Shown piece by piece: positions 22,646-29,987 of a DNA stretch of 33,492 nt. The position numbers were made by a program, and so were the translations under genes. Within the stretch, counting starts at the first letter, position 1, and the number at the start of each line of letters is the position of its first letter. The notes under the pieces are model-generated. The model saw nothing but the letters and a program-made list of their open reading frames with translations. It made no database searches and was not told the origin of the DNA. Source of the DNA: an uncultured Olsenella sp. (lineage in GTDB: Bacteria; Actinomycetota; Coriobacteriia; Coriobacteriales; Atopobiaceae). The stretch lies in contig URLM01000017.1 of NCBI GenBank assembly GCA_900548775.1, forward strand, positions 1-33,492, in the 5' to 3' direction.

Positions 22646-23083
22646 TCATACGCCAACAGGCTCGCCGTACTCGCGCACCATAGCATCGCGGTTGACGACC
22701 CACTGCTTTCCGTACTTGCGGGCGTCCACCCCCGGCACTATCTTTCCGTACACGATGGCCTTGCGCAGCGTGGATTCGCTCAAGCCCCAGAGCTCGCTGG
22801 CGTCAGAGAACGACATGAGCCCGTCGAAGGGCGTCGCCACTTCCACCCCGTTATCCCACAGCTCGTCACAGGAGAGGTCAAGCTCGTCGTTCCAGACGAT
22901 GCCGTAGCCGCCCTGGTCCACCTCGACGCAGTCGAACAGCGTCTCGTCCTCCAGCGCCTTGAAGGCGGGGAAGCGCCGCTCGAGCGGAGCCACGTCGTAG
23001 ATCTTCGTGATGCCGTTGGAGAACTGCACGCTCAGCTTCAGACCGGGCAGGGCGGAGACGTCCTTTACCTTGTGGAAGTTCAT
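22646..23083 (-). CDS. DUF2442 protein with C-terminal helix-turn-helix
   Basis: A 145-residue protein. Residues 1-75 are a DUF2442 domain (KDVSALPGLKLSVQFSNGITKIYDVAPL, FDCVEVDQGGYGIVWNDELDLSCDELWDNGVEV). The rest is a small helix-turn-helix (SFSDASELWGLSESTLRKAIVYGKIVPGVDARKYGKQWVVNRDAMVREYG) like those in toxin-antitoxin-associated or excisionase-like proteins. AAGGAGG lies 6 nt before the ATG at 23083. It follows a broken DUF4160 gene by 11 nt; DUF4160-DUF2442 pairs are widespread and suspected toxin-antitoxin-like modules. The HTH may bind the dyad at 23376-23393. Confidence 0.85.
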   Translation of the reverse strand: MNFHKVKDVSALPGLKLSVQFSNGITKIYDVAPLERRFPAFKALEDETLFDCVEVDQGGYGIVWNDELDLSCDELWDNGVEVATPFDGLMSFSDASELWGLSESTLRKAIVYGKIVPGVDARKYGKQWVVNRDAMVREYGEPVGV

Positions 23084-23094
23084 CGCATGCCTCC

Positions 23095-23349
23095 TTAGTC
23101 GAGCGGGTCGAGCTTCTTGAACTCCTGGGTCTCCCACATCTCAAGGAGCTCGGAGCGGTGCATTCCTATCCACTCGCGCACCATGTCGGCGGCGCGTGCG
23201 GGCAGGTTTCCGTCAATTCACTCGCCTGTCCTGATATCAATGGCCGCGGTGTCCTCGCCGTAAATCGCGTGCACGTGCGGCGGGTTGTGCTCCGATCCCA
23301 GGAAGTACATCCGGATAACTATCCCGTAGAACCTTGCAAGCGTCGGTAT
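23095..23349 (-). pseudogene. DUF4160 gene with lost start codon and internal TGA
   Basis: The 84-codon frame reads [ATA]PTLARFYGIVIRMYFLGSEHN, PPHVHAIYGEDTAAIDIRTGE, TGA, then IDGNLPARAADMVREWIGMH and RSELLEMWETQEFKKLDPLD-stop, a complete DUF4160 protein in one frame. AAAGGAG lies about 5 nt before the first codon, where ATG is expected but ATA is found. An internal TGA interrupts at codon 44 (23218-23220). Both defects can be explained by single G-to-A changes. The partner DUF2442 gene downstream is intact. Confidence 0.85.
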
Positions 23350-23375
23350 CTAAGCTCCTTTCGTTTCTGACATTA

Positions 23376-23393
23376 TATCACGATACCGTGATA
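23376..23393 (-). promoter_or_regulatory. Palindromic operator before the DUF4160-DUF2442 pair
   Basis: TATCACG (23376-23382) and CGTGATA (23387-23393) form a perfect 7-bp inverted repeat with a 4-bp spacer. It lies 27 nt upstream of the DUF4160 start position and overlaps the expected promoter. It is a likely autoregulatory site. Confidence 0.65.
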
Positions 23394-23422
23394 CTATCGA
23401 GAGGTTGCAGGATATAGAGAAA

Positions 23423-23447
23423 GCTCTCCGCCTCGTGAGCGGGGAGC
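23423..23447. terminator. Hairpin in the gap 23350-23824
   Basis: GCTCTCCGC (23423-23431) pairs with GCGGGGAGC (23439-23447), one G-T pair, 7-nt loop, followed by GTTTCCC. It resembles an intrinsic terminator, but no gene clearly ends just before it on either strand. It may be left over from a displaced gene. Confidence 0.4.
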
Positions 23448-23516
23448 CGTTTCCCAAAAGATGAGACCAGGTACTACTAGTTACCACTAGATGCTAAAAG
23501 AATGCACTAGCTGGAC

Positions 23517-23763
23517 TTACTCCCACTCAACTGTCACAAGGCAAGTTTCCTCACGCTGACAGCTTGTTGTCTCGTGCCTTCCCGTGCCGTCACGTGCACG
23601 CACGTGGCGTTTCGTTATTGGGGAGTATTTTCGAGAAGCGGCTCCAAAGGTGTACTCACCTGTACTCACCGCTGAGTACACTTTTTGTACTCACCCCTCG
23701 GGGAGTAATTAAAACCGCAGGTAGTTATTGGGGAGTATTACTCACTTTTTCGAGGTGAGTACA
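23517..23763. repeat. Candidate attachment region 1: guaA-end-like sequence plus arm-type repeats
   Basis: On the minus strand 23517-23575 reads as the end of a protein (HETTSCQREETCLVTVEWE-stop); the last residues match the universal GMP synthase ending (I/V-EWE-stop). To its right lie TGTACTCACC at 23651, 23661 and 23686, its complement core at 23674-23680 and GGTGAGTACA at 23754-23763. A 40-bp stretch, 23724-23763, is identical to 25637-25676. The layout (core plus clustered short repeats) resembles an att site with integrase arm sites. No gene is visible in the 475-bp gap. Confidence 0.55.
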
Positions 23764-23824
23764 CTTTGAAACGCTTGCGCAGTTAAATCGGGTCGAACGC
23801 CATTGACCGCTCGGTCTCGCGAAG

Positions 23825-24130
23825 CTAACGCTTCCTCTTCGGCTTCGGCAACTCCGCGAGCATGGCGGCTACCGCTTCGGCGATACAGGCCGGGTCCTCG
23901 CTGTCGACGAGGAGCATGGGCTTGGCGCCCTCGTAGGGGACCTGCTCCTCGGGAAACGCAGCCCTGACGGCCGGCGTGTCCTTCAACAGGAGCCGGTCGT
24001 CGTATATCCCGCCGAACAGCACGTCGTCGCTGTAGAGCAGGTATTCGCCCATCATCTTCCTGTGGGTGACCGCCGGGACGTCCCGAAGCAGGTCTAGTAC
24101 AAATTCCAAGTAATCGGTGCTGCTAGCCAT
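23825..24130 (-). CDS. TfoX/Sxy N-terminal domain protein
   Basis: A 101-residue protein consisting of a TfoX N-terminal domain only: YLEFVLDLLRDVPAVTHRKMMGEYLLYSDDVLFGGIYDDRLLLKDT, then CIAEAVAAMLAELPKPKRKR. Stand-alone TfoX-N proteins are common and of unknown function; in gammaproteobacteria the domain is part of the competence regulator Sxy. The ATG at 24130 follows GAGGAGG; the upstream in-frame ATG overlaps that site. It lies 21 nt downstream of the DUF4143 ATPase gene, probably in one operon. Confidence 0.85.
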   Translation of the reverse strand: MASSTDYLEFVLDLLRDVPAVTHRKMMGEYLLYSDDVLFGGIYDDRLLLKDTPAVRAAFPEEQVPYEGAKPMLLVDSEDPACIAEAVAAMLAELPKPKRKR

Positions 24131-24151
24131 GGCAAACCTCCTCATTTGCAG

Positions 24152-25453
24152 CTAGCCCCATAGCCCCTTGCACGAAACGGCGTACAGGGGCACGTTGCGC
24201 ATCCAGTCCTGCTCGCGGTAGCCTGACAAGCTGAACCGCACCGCGTCAACTTCGGGATTTGCCTCTTTGAACGCGCGAAGGCTCTTGGCCCGGAGACTCT
24301 CCTCGGCCTTCACTTCGATGGCGAACACGCCGCTGCCGTCCTGGACCAGGAAGTCGATCTCGCCTGTCGAGTTCTCCGCCGACCAGTAGTAGGGCGAGAG
24401 GCCGCATTCCGAGATGAGCTGCTGGCAGACGTACTGCTCGGTGAGCGCGCCCTTGAACTCCGTGAAGACCTTGTTGCCGTCGATGACGTCCCTCGGCTCC
24501 AGGCCGCTCATGGCGCCGAGGAGCCCCACGTCCACCATGAAAACCTTGAACGCGCTCATATTGCAATAGCTCGGCAGCGGCACGTGCGGCTTGCTCACGC
24601 GGCGCACCTTGTAAATCAGGCCTGCCTGCTGGAGCCACGCGAGGCTCTCCTCGAAGTCGGCCGCGCGGGTGCCCTTGCGTACCTGCCCGAAGATGAACTT
24701 CTTGTTCTCCTGCGACAGGTGTCCCGGGATTGACTGCCAGGCGAGCATGGTGCGCGCGAGCAGGCGGGGCGGTATGTGCTTCGCGAAATCGCTCACGTAT
24801 CCGTTCAGGATCTCTTGTTGGACTGCCCGTGCGGCGCGCACGTCCTGCTCGGCGACGTAGGCGTTCACCGCCTCGGGCATACCTCCCACGACGTAGTATT
24901 GCTTGAGGAGCTCGGCGAGCTTGTCCGAGAAAGCGCTCATCATCTCAGCGTCCCCGGAGCTTATGAGCTTTCCGAACCTCTCGTTTCCCGTCGCGTCGAG
25001 GAACTCGGTGAAGGTCAGCGGGTAGAGGTCGAGCGTGTTGACCTTGCCGACGGGGTAGCCGGTTCCTTCGGTTGCCGATATCCCTAGAAGCGACCCAGCT
25101 GCGGCCACGGTGTACTCGGGCGCGTTCTCGCAGAAGTACTTGAGGGACGTGATGGCCTTGGGGCAGGCCTGAACCTCGTCGAGGACGATGAGCGTTTCCC
25201 CCGGCTGTATCTTCATGTCGAGCTCGAGCGCGAGCGAAGCGATGATCCTTGCGATGTCGAAGCCGGACTCAAAGTAGCCGCGCGCGAGCGAATCGTTATC
25301 GAGGCTGACGTAGGCGACGTTTTCGAAGTGGAGTCTCCCGAACTCCTTGAGCAACCACGTCTTGCCGACCTGCCTGGCGCCGTTGAGAATGAGCGGTTTG
25401 CGGCGCGAGCTGTCCTTCCATGCGACCAGCTTTTCCATGAGGGCTCTTTCCAT
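24152..25453 (-). CDS. DUF4143-family AAA ATPase
   Basis: A 433-residue ATPase of the AAA_14/DUF4143 family. Walker A is GARQVGKT (25-32), Walker B IVLDEVQ (about 88-94), sensor region YTVAAAGSLLG, then the LYPLTFTEFL linker, the helical DUF4143 domain and a C-terminal PD-(D/E)xK-like core (STGEIDFLVQDGSGVFAIEVKAEES). Role unknown; often linked to mobile or defence-like loci and frequent in gut bacteria in many copies. The start at 25453 has AGGAGGGAG upstream. The gene and its TfoX partner fill the segment between candidate attachment regions 1 and 2. Confidence 0.9.
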   Translation of the reverse strand: MERALMEKLVAWKDSSRRKPLILNGARQVGKTWLLKEFGRLHFENVAYVSLDNDSLARGYFESGFDIARIIASLALELDMKIQPGETLIVLDEVQACPKAITSLKYFCENAPEYTVAAAGSLLGISATEGTGYPVGKVNTLDLYPLTFTEFLDATGNERFGKLISSGDAEMMSAFSDKLAELLKQYYVVGGMPEAVNAYVAEQDVRAARAVQQEILNGYVSDFAKHIPPRLLARTMLAWQSIPGHLSQENKKFIFGQVRKGTRAADFEESLAWLQQAGLIYKVRRVSKPHVPLPSYCNMSAFKVFMVDVGLLGAMSGLEPRDVIDGNKVFTEFKGALTEQYVCQQLISECGLSPYYWSAENSTGEIDFLVQDGSGVFAIEVKAEESLRAKSLRAFKEANPEVDAVRFSLSGYREQDWMRNVPLYAVSCKGLWG

Positions 25454-25549
25454 ATGACTCCCTCCTAAATAGATTACACCCCTATTATAGCGTCAATATG
25501 CAATAATATGGACGTAATAGTGTTGCACTCTACAATTTTAAGGACGTAA

Positions 25550-25676
25550 TTATTCCCACTCAACTGTCACAAGGCAAGTTTCCGCACGCTGACAGTTTGT
25601 CGCCTCGTGTCTTCTCTTGTCGTCACGTGGCGTTTCGTTATTGGGGAGTATTACTCACTTTTTCGAGGTGAGTACA
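25550..25676. repeat. Candidate attachment region 2
   Basis: On the minus strand it reads HEATNCQRAETCLVTVEWE-stop, differing from region 1 at a few codons. Region 1 and 2 align over most of 130 bp, with short indels, and end in a 40-bp identical block (25637-25676) carrying the inverted arm repeat GGTGAGTACA. The 201-bp gap 25454-25654 otherwise holds the ATPase promoter, with TATAAT on the minus strand near 25483-25488. Confidence 0.55.
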
Positions 25677-26566
25677 GATTGGCCCGCAGACCGCGAGCCG
25701 CCATATTCTTCTCTCGCTATCTCCAGGAAGCGCGGGACGAGGCCGCCGCGCTTGGCATTGCGGACATACGCACCGAACGTCGCCACGGGACTCCCGCACC
25801 ACGCAAGCGCCTTCTGGTTCGGATCGGGCATCGTCTCGACCTCCGGAACGAGAGCGAAGCCGAAGCCCGCATCGACGAGGCAGAACGCCTCCGTGGTTGT
25901 TGAGCACGTGATGGTGTCCGCCTCATCGGTCCTGGGGATTGCACCCTGGGCCGCGGAGCCCTTCCTGCGGATGTTCGCCGGCAGACAGACAATCTGCGGA
26001 TAGCCGGAGACTTCCTCGAGGCCCACCTCGTCGAGGGGCGCCAGGGGCGAGTCCTTGCGCACGATGCAGCTGAGCCCTCCTGTGATCAACGGCTTGAACA
26101 GAATGCCGCCGCCTTCCGGTACCGTGCTCTTGAACCCAAGGACGATGTCGAGCTGCTCGCGCACGAGCCGGTCAAGGTTCGCATCCCGGGCCCCGAGGCT
26201 CAGCGTCACGTGAAAGCCCTCGTGCTCTGTGCGGAGCCTGTCAAGCACTGTGACGAGGCGCAGAAGGTCGTTCGGATCGGAGTAGCCGATGGCGAGCTCC
26301 GTTCCCTCGGCCTTCTTCCGCGCGCGCTCGGCGGCCGCGTAGGACATCCGCAGGATCTCCCTCGCATCGGGCAGGAAGGACGCGCCGAACGCAGTGAGCG
26401 CCACGTCCCTCGTGGTGCGGACGAACAGGGCGCCGCCGAGCTCCTCCTCGAGCGAGGCGACCTGTTTCGACACCGTCGGCTGCGAGAGGTGCAGCTCGTC
26501 TGCCGCCCTCCTGAAGTTCAGGTTGTCGGCCACCTGGACGAAGCACTCGAGTTGCGTCGTGGTCAC
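25655..26566 (-). CDS. LysR-family regulator, divergent from the ACGX peptide locus
   Basis: A 303-residue LysR regulator. TTTQLECFVQVADNLNFRRAADELHLSQPTVSKQVASLE is the HTH region, and the effector domain begins near ELAIGYSDPNDLLRL. The GTG at 26566 has AGGGGG 7 nt upstream; a longer in-frame extension has no similarity. The last 15 or so residues are encoded within the repeat of candidate attachment region 2, so the original gene end may have been altered there. It is divergent from the peptide gene at 26699 and is its likely regulator. Confidence 0.9.
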   Translation of the reverse strand: MTTTQLECFVQVADNLNFRRAADELHLSQPTVSKQVASLEEELGGALFVRTTRDVALTAFGASFLPDAREILRMSYAAAERARKKAEGTELAIGYSDPNDLLRLVTVLDRLRTEHEGFHVTLSLGARDANLDRLVREQLDIVLGFKSTVPEGGGILFKPLITGGLSCIVRKDSPLAPLDEVGLEEVSGYPQIVCLPANIRRKGSAAQGAIPRTDEADTITCSTTTEAFCLVDAGFGFALVPEVETMPDPNQKALAWCGSPVATFGAYVRNAKRGGLVPRFLEIAREEYGGSRSAGQSVLTSKK

Positions 26567-26590
26567 AGTCGGTCCCCCTAATACTGATTC

Positions 26591-26619
26591 TATAATCGCA
26601 TCAATGATAGCATCATTGA
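26591..26619. promoter_or_regulatory. Divergent LysR/peptide promoter with palindromic operator
   Basis: TATAAT (26591-26596) is a good -10 for rightward transcription of the peptide operon, with a poor -35, as expected for an activated promoter. TCAATGAT-AGC-ATCATTGA (26601-26619) is a perfect 8-bp dyad with T and A placed as in LysR boxes. It lies 80 bp before the peptide ATG and 35 bp before the LysR start. Confidence 0.6.
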
Positions 26620-26698
26620 AATTCCCTTTCGAGCACAGGGCCCGCATACTTGGATTGGGCGCGGAAAGGGTCCGCGGACGAACGAAAGGAAACAGACC

Positions 26699-26893
26699 AT
26701 GGCACTCGACCGTTTCGCATCCTGGACCAGCACGACCGCCTCTTCCGCCTGCGGCGCCTCCGACGCCCGCAGCAGCGCCTGCGGAGCCTCCGACAATCGC
26801 AGCTCTGCCTGCGGGGCGAGCGACCTTCGCCCCTCGGCCTGCGGCGCCTCCGACCTGCGCCCCTCGGCCTGCGGCGCGAGCGACCGCTTCTAA
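26699..26893 (+). CDS. ACGX-type repeat peptide, radical SAM-modified RiPP precursor candidate
   Basis: A 64-residue precursor. After a 15-residue Ser/Thr-rich leader (MALDRFASWTSTTAS) come five near-identical decapeptides of the form S-A-C-G-A-S-D-x-R-(S/P), the last ending D-R-F. Cysteines are at 18, 28, 38, 48 and 58, an exact 10-residue period, and no other cysteine occurs. AAAGGA lies 8 nt before the ATG. A radical SAM/SPASM gene follows 71 nt later. This fits what I recall as the predicted 'ACGX-repeat peptide' family, where the SPASM enzyme would install thioether or other crosslinks. The repeat is conserved in protein while codons vary, which supports selection on the peptide. Product and activity unknown. 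Confidence 0.85.
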   Translation: MALDRFASWTSTTASSACGASDARSSACGASDNRSSACGASDLRPSACGASDLRPSACGASDRF

Positions 26894-26964
26894 GGCAGTC
26901 GCCAAAAGCAGAAGCGCAAGGGGCTTCCGCAAAAGCGGGCGCCCACTTCGAAAGGAGCCAGCAC

Positions 26965-28119
26965 ATGGCACGCCCGACCTTCTCGTTTCAGTGGCACCTC
27001 CTCGACGACTGCGACCAACGCTGCAAGCACTGCTACATCTTCTCGGGGAACGAAACCGTCGAGCTCAACCGCATGAGCCTCGGGCAGATGCGGCAGACGC
27101 TCGCCAACATCGAGGGCTTCTGCGAGACGTTCGGACGCGAGCCCTACCTCTACATCACAGGGGGCGATCCCATCCTGCACCCTGATTTCTGGACGCTGAT
27201 GGAGATCCTGAAGGACAAGGGCATCGAGTTCACCGTCATGGGCAACCCCTTCCACCTCGCGGATGAGATCTGTGCCCGCCTCCGCGAGTGCGGGTGCCTG
27301 CGCTACCAGATGTCGATCGACGGAACGCGCGAGACCCATGACTGGTTCCGCAAGCCCGGCTCCTACGACGAGACGCTCGCGCGCATCCCGATGCTGGCCC
27401 GCGCGGGCATCCGCTCGATCATCATGACGACGGTTTCCAACGTGAACGCCCACGAGCTCCCCCAGATCATCGACGCGGTGGTGGAGGCGGGGGCCGACGT
27501 CTTCGCGTTCTCGCGCTACGTGCCGACCCCGGGCGAGAACATGGAGGGCCTCTCACCTGAGGAATACCGAAAGGTGCTCGACGCAGCGCACAAGAAGTTC
27601 AAGGCCTACGAGGACGCTGGCTGCAAGACCTACTTCAACCGCAAGGACCACCTGTGGCGGCTCTACGAGTGGGAGGAGGGGATCTGGTCGATCCCCGATG
27701 GGGCCGAGCCGGGCGTCGTCTACGACGGCTGCAACTGCGGCAGCGGGCACCTCACCATCCTGCCCACGGGCGATGTGTACGCATGCAGACGCGTCGAGGG
27801 CTCGAAGGTGGGCAACGCCCTCGAGGAGCGGCTGGCGGACATCTGGCTGGGCCCCATGGAGGACTACCGGCAGATCGACGAGTTCTCGAAGTGCGGCCGC
27901 TGCGAGCTGCTCGCATGGTGCCGCGGCTGCCCGGCCGTCGCGCGGGGAACCGACGGCAGCTTCTACGGAGAAGATCCGCAATGCTGGCACGAAGTGCCGG
28001 CAGACGCCGCGCCGCACGATACGCTGCAGATGCCGCAGCTGGCGGCGGGATGCGCCTGCACGACAGCTGGTCGCATGGTCGCAGCCGTCGAGAAGGCGCT
28101 CGAAGGGGCGGTGGCGTAA
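26965..28119 (+). CDS. Radical SAM/SPASM peptide maturase (ACGX system)
   Basis: A 384-residue radical SAM enzyme. The [4Fe-4S] motif CDQRCKHC (Cys16, Cys20, Cys23) is followed by an AdoMet-binding TGGDPILHPDF segment. The C-terminal SPASM region is cysteine-rich (GCNCGSGHLTILPTGDVYACRRV, KCGRCELLAWCRGCPAVARG, EDPQCW) and would hold auxiliary clusters. Such enzymes form thioether, C-C or C-O links in ribosomal peptides. AAAGGAG precedes the ATG at 26965; an in-frame extension upstream runs through the peptide gene in another frame and is not real. The stop codon directly abuts the next gene. Substrate: presumably the adjacent repeat peptide. Confidence 0.92.
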   Translation: MARPTFSFQWHLLDDCDQRCKHCYIFSGNETVELNRMSLGQMRQTLANIEGFCETFGREPYLYITGGDPILHPDFWTLMEILKDKGIEFTVMGNPFHLADEICARLRECGCLRYQMSIDGTRETHDWFRKPGSYDETLARIPMLARAGIRSIIMTTVSNVNAHELPQIIDAVVEAGADVFAFSRYVPTPGENMEGLSPEEYRKVLDAAHKKFKAYEDAGCKTYFNRKDHLWRLYEWEEGIWSIPDGAEPGVVYDGCNCGSGHLTILPTGDVYACRRVEGSKVGNALEERLADIWLGPMEDYRQIDEFSKCGRCELLAWCRGCPAVARGTDGSFYGEDPQCWHEVPADAAPHDTLQMPQLAAGCACTTAGRMVAAVEKALEGAVA

Positions 28120-29106
28120 ATGGCGCACGGCGAGATGAAGGCCCTCTCGATATCCGAGGTCACACCGGCCGAGCGCGCTCGGCTCTGCGACGTGCCCGTG
28201 CCCGAGACGAAACCCGGATGGACGCTGGTGCGCATGCGCGGATTCGGCATGAACCATTCCGAGCAAGTGCTGCGCCTCGGAGAGATCGAGGCGGGATACA
28301 TCAAACGCCCCGTAATCCCGGGCATAGAGCTCATGGGCGAGGTCGCAGACCCGTCCGACTCGGGGATGGAGCGGGGTCGGCGAGTCTGCGCCCTGATGGG
28401 CGGAATGGGCCGCAACTGGGACGGATCGTACGCCGAGTACTGCCTCGTGCGCAACGACCGCCTGTTCACGCTGCCCGAAGCGGTCTCGGGCATGCCGTGG
28501 TCCGCACTCGCCGCCATCCCAGAGACGTATTACACGGCATGGGGCTCGCTTTTCGAGTGCCTCCGGCTCAAGCCGGGCGACCGGCTGCTGGTGCGCGGCG
28601 CCTCCTGCGGGCTAGGGTACGCGGCTATTCAGATGGCGAAGGCAACAGGGTGCCGGGTTCTGGTGACAACCCACCGCGAGAGATACCGCGCGCGGCTCTT
28701 CGACTTCGGGACGGACGAGGTGATCGTCGACAAAAGCGGCATCCTTGCGGGCGGCGGCGTCGAGGCCGATAAGGTCCTCGAACTCGTTGGCCCGCGCACG
28801 GTGAGGGATTCGCTGAAGCTGCTCTCTCTGGGAGGAATCTGCTGCCAGGCAGGTATCCTCGGCGGCGCCGAGGCCATCGACGGGTTCGACCCCATCAAGG
28901 AGATTCCCAACGGGCGCTATCTGACAGGCTTCTTCTCGAACAGCCCAACACAAGAGGCGATGGATGCCGTGTTCGCGCTGGTTGCCGAAAACGCCATCGA
29001 GCCTCCCGTGGCGGCGGTCTTTCGCTTCGAGGACCTCGCGGACGCCATCAGGATGCAGGACGCCGGAGGCTTCCAAGGCAAGATAGTTGTCGTGAACGAG
29101 GAATGA
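28120..29106 (+). CDS. Quinone-oxidoreductase-like MDR family dehydrogenase
   Basis: A 328-residue medium-chain dehydrogenase/reductase of the quinone oxidoreductase type: a GroES-like N-terminal domain (GWTLVRMRGFGMNHSEQVLRLGEI, VIPGIELMGEV) and a Rossmann domain with GASCGLGYAAIQMAKATG. Structural and catalytic zinc cysteines are lacking, as in NADPH:quinone or enoyl reductases. The ATG immediately follows the radical SAM stop, so the two are translationally coupled. It may reduce dehydro residues or another intermediate of the peptide, or be unrelated cargo. It is the last gene before candidate attachment region 3. Confidence 0.88.
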   Translation: MAHGEMKALSISEVTPAERARLCDVPVPETKPGWTLVRMRGFGMNHSEQVLRLGEIEAGYIKRPVIPGIELMGEVADPSDSGMERGRRVCALMGGMGRNWDGSYAEYCLVRNDRLFTLPEAVSGMPWSALAAIPETYYTAWGSLFECLRLKPGDRLLVRGASCGLGYAAIQMAKATGCRVLVTTHRERYRARLFDFGTDEVIVDKSGILAGGGVEADKVLELVGPRTVRDSLKLLSLGGICCQAGILGGAEAIDGFDPIKEIPNGRYLTGFFSNSPTQEAMDAVFALVAENAIEPPVAAVFRFEDLADAIRMQDAGGFQGKIVVVNEE

Positions 29107-29588
29107 CGTCGGTCAACGAGTTCCTCTTGGAATCCTTTGGATAGCGACGGCTTGTCCAGTCGGTCCAAGACCGTGCCAAGCCATGCTAGCCTGTGACACT
29201 CGGTGCTAATCCGTGGGTCACTCCCACTCAATCGTCGCATAGCCCGTTTCGATGTAGTCAGCAGGGAGGTTGAGCTGGGGCTTCCTCTACTCTCCTATCG
29301 CGAAAACCGTGTAGTCACCATGTAGTCGGCACTGACTACATGCCATGTAGTCACTTGGGAAGAGTATTTTCACCCGGCCGAAGAGTGACAGCTTTGACCT
29401 GCGGAAACGCAGTTCGGTTGCGCACAACTGACTACATGAGCTGAAACGGCGCGAATGGGGTGGGGCGCTCCCCGACCCAAGAGTGACGATTTTCGAGTGA
29501 AGAGCGACGGCGCTGAACTGGGGAAACGCACATACTCACATCTTGGGTGACTACATTGACCGCATATCCACAAAGCGGCGTCTTGGGC
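29107..29588. repeat. Candidate attachment region 3 and repeat-rich 482-bp gap
   Basis: At 29218-29290 the minus strand reads KPQLNLPADYIETGYATIEWE-stop in pieces, with the ending ATIEWE-stop exactly like GMP synthase. To the right are TGTAGTCACC (29310), TGTAGTCGGC (29321), TGACTACA (29333) and TGTAGTCACT (29346). They have the same order and orientation as the TGTACTCACC cluster of region 1 but with C changed to G throughout. Further on, GAAGAGTGACAGC...GGAAACGCA (29379-29410) is repeated as GAAGAGCGACGGC...GGAAACGCA (29499-29530). No gene is supported here. Confidence 0.55.
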
Positions 29589-29987
29589 CTATGTTTCTTC
29601 ACTCTTCAAGCGCTTGATAAACGCCTGGATCTCATTTTCCCGCTGCTCTGTCGTGAGTGTTTTAGCCATTTCAGTTAGCTTGTCCTGTCTTCTGCCCGCG
29701 TACTCTACAAGTAATTCTGCATATCTGGATGCTTTCGCACGATGTTCCTCTGGAATGTCGTCATCAACCTTAAACGCATCGGCATCTATGGTCGAATTTT
29801 TACCAGGTGCCTCATTCTCATCTGGCGCTGCATCCTCGTCAGGTGTTGCACCTTCGTCGGGTATTGCGTTCTCCACAGGCGAAGTCGCCCAAAGCAGAAA
29901 GTCTGCATACTGATTTGAATTCGAAAGGTCATATGCGTCATTGTTAATTCTGATGACTATATTGCCAGCCTCATCACACGTAATCAT
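29589..29987 (-). CDS. Hypothetical acidic protein coupled to the PHP-ATPase
   Basis: A 132-residue protein I do not recognise. It has an N-terminal part rich in beta-strand residues (NIVIRINNDAYDLSNSNQYADFLLWA), a low-complexity acidic linker with near-repeats PDEGAT, PDEDAA, PDENEA, and a helical C-terminus (HRAKASRYAELLVEYAGRRQDKLTEMAKTLTTE). Its ATG overlaps the stop of the preceding ATPase gene (29984-29987, ATGA), so the two are translated together and probably work together. The low GC of the pair against the surroundings suggests joint transfer. Confidence 0.7.
   Translation of the reverse strand: MITCDEAGNIVIRINNDAYDLSNSNQYADFLLWATSPVENAIPDEGATPDEDAAPDENEAPGKNSTIDADAFKVDDDIPEEHRAKASRYAELLVEYAGRRQDKLTEMAKTLTTEQRENEIQAFIKRLKSEET

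Noticed and set aside
23517..23763. CRISPR-like array in the TGTACTCACC cluster
   Set aside because: Repeats are only about 10 bp, partly inverted, with irregular or no spacers; this does not fit CRISPR.
26699..26893. Ice-binding or structural repeat protein instead of a RiPP precursor
   Set aside because: Its small size, one Cys per repeat and immediate neighbourhood of a SPASM radical SAM enzyme make a modified peptide precursor far more likely.
26650..26964. N-terminal extension of the radical SAM gene (about 105 codons)
   Set aside because: It reads the ACGX peptide gene in another frame, giving Arg/Leu-rich repeats; the enzyme has its own ribosome site and a canonical start at 26965.
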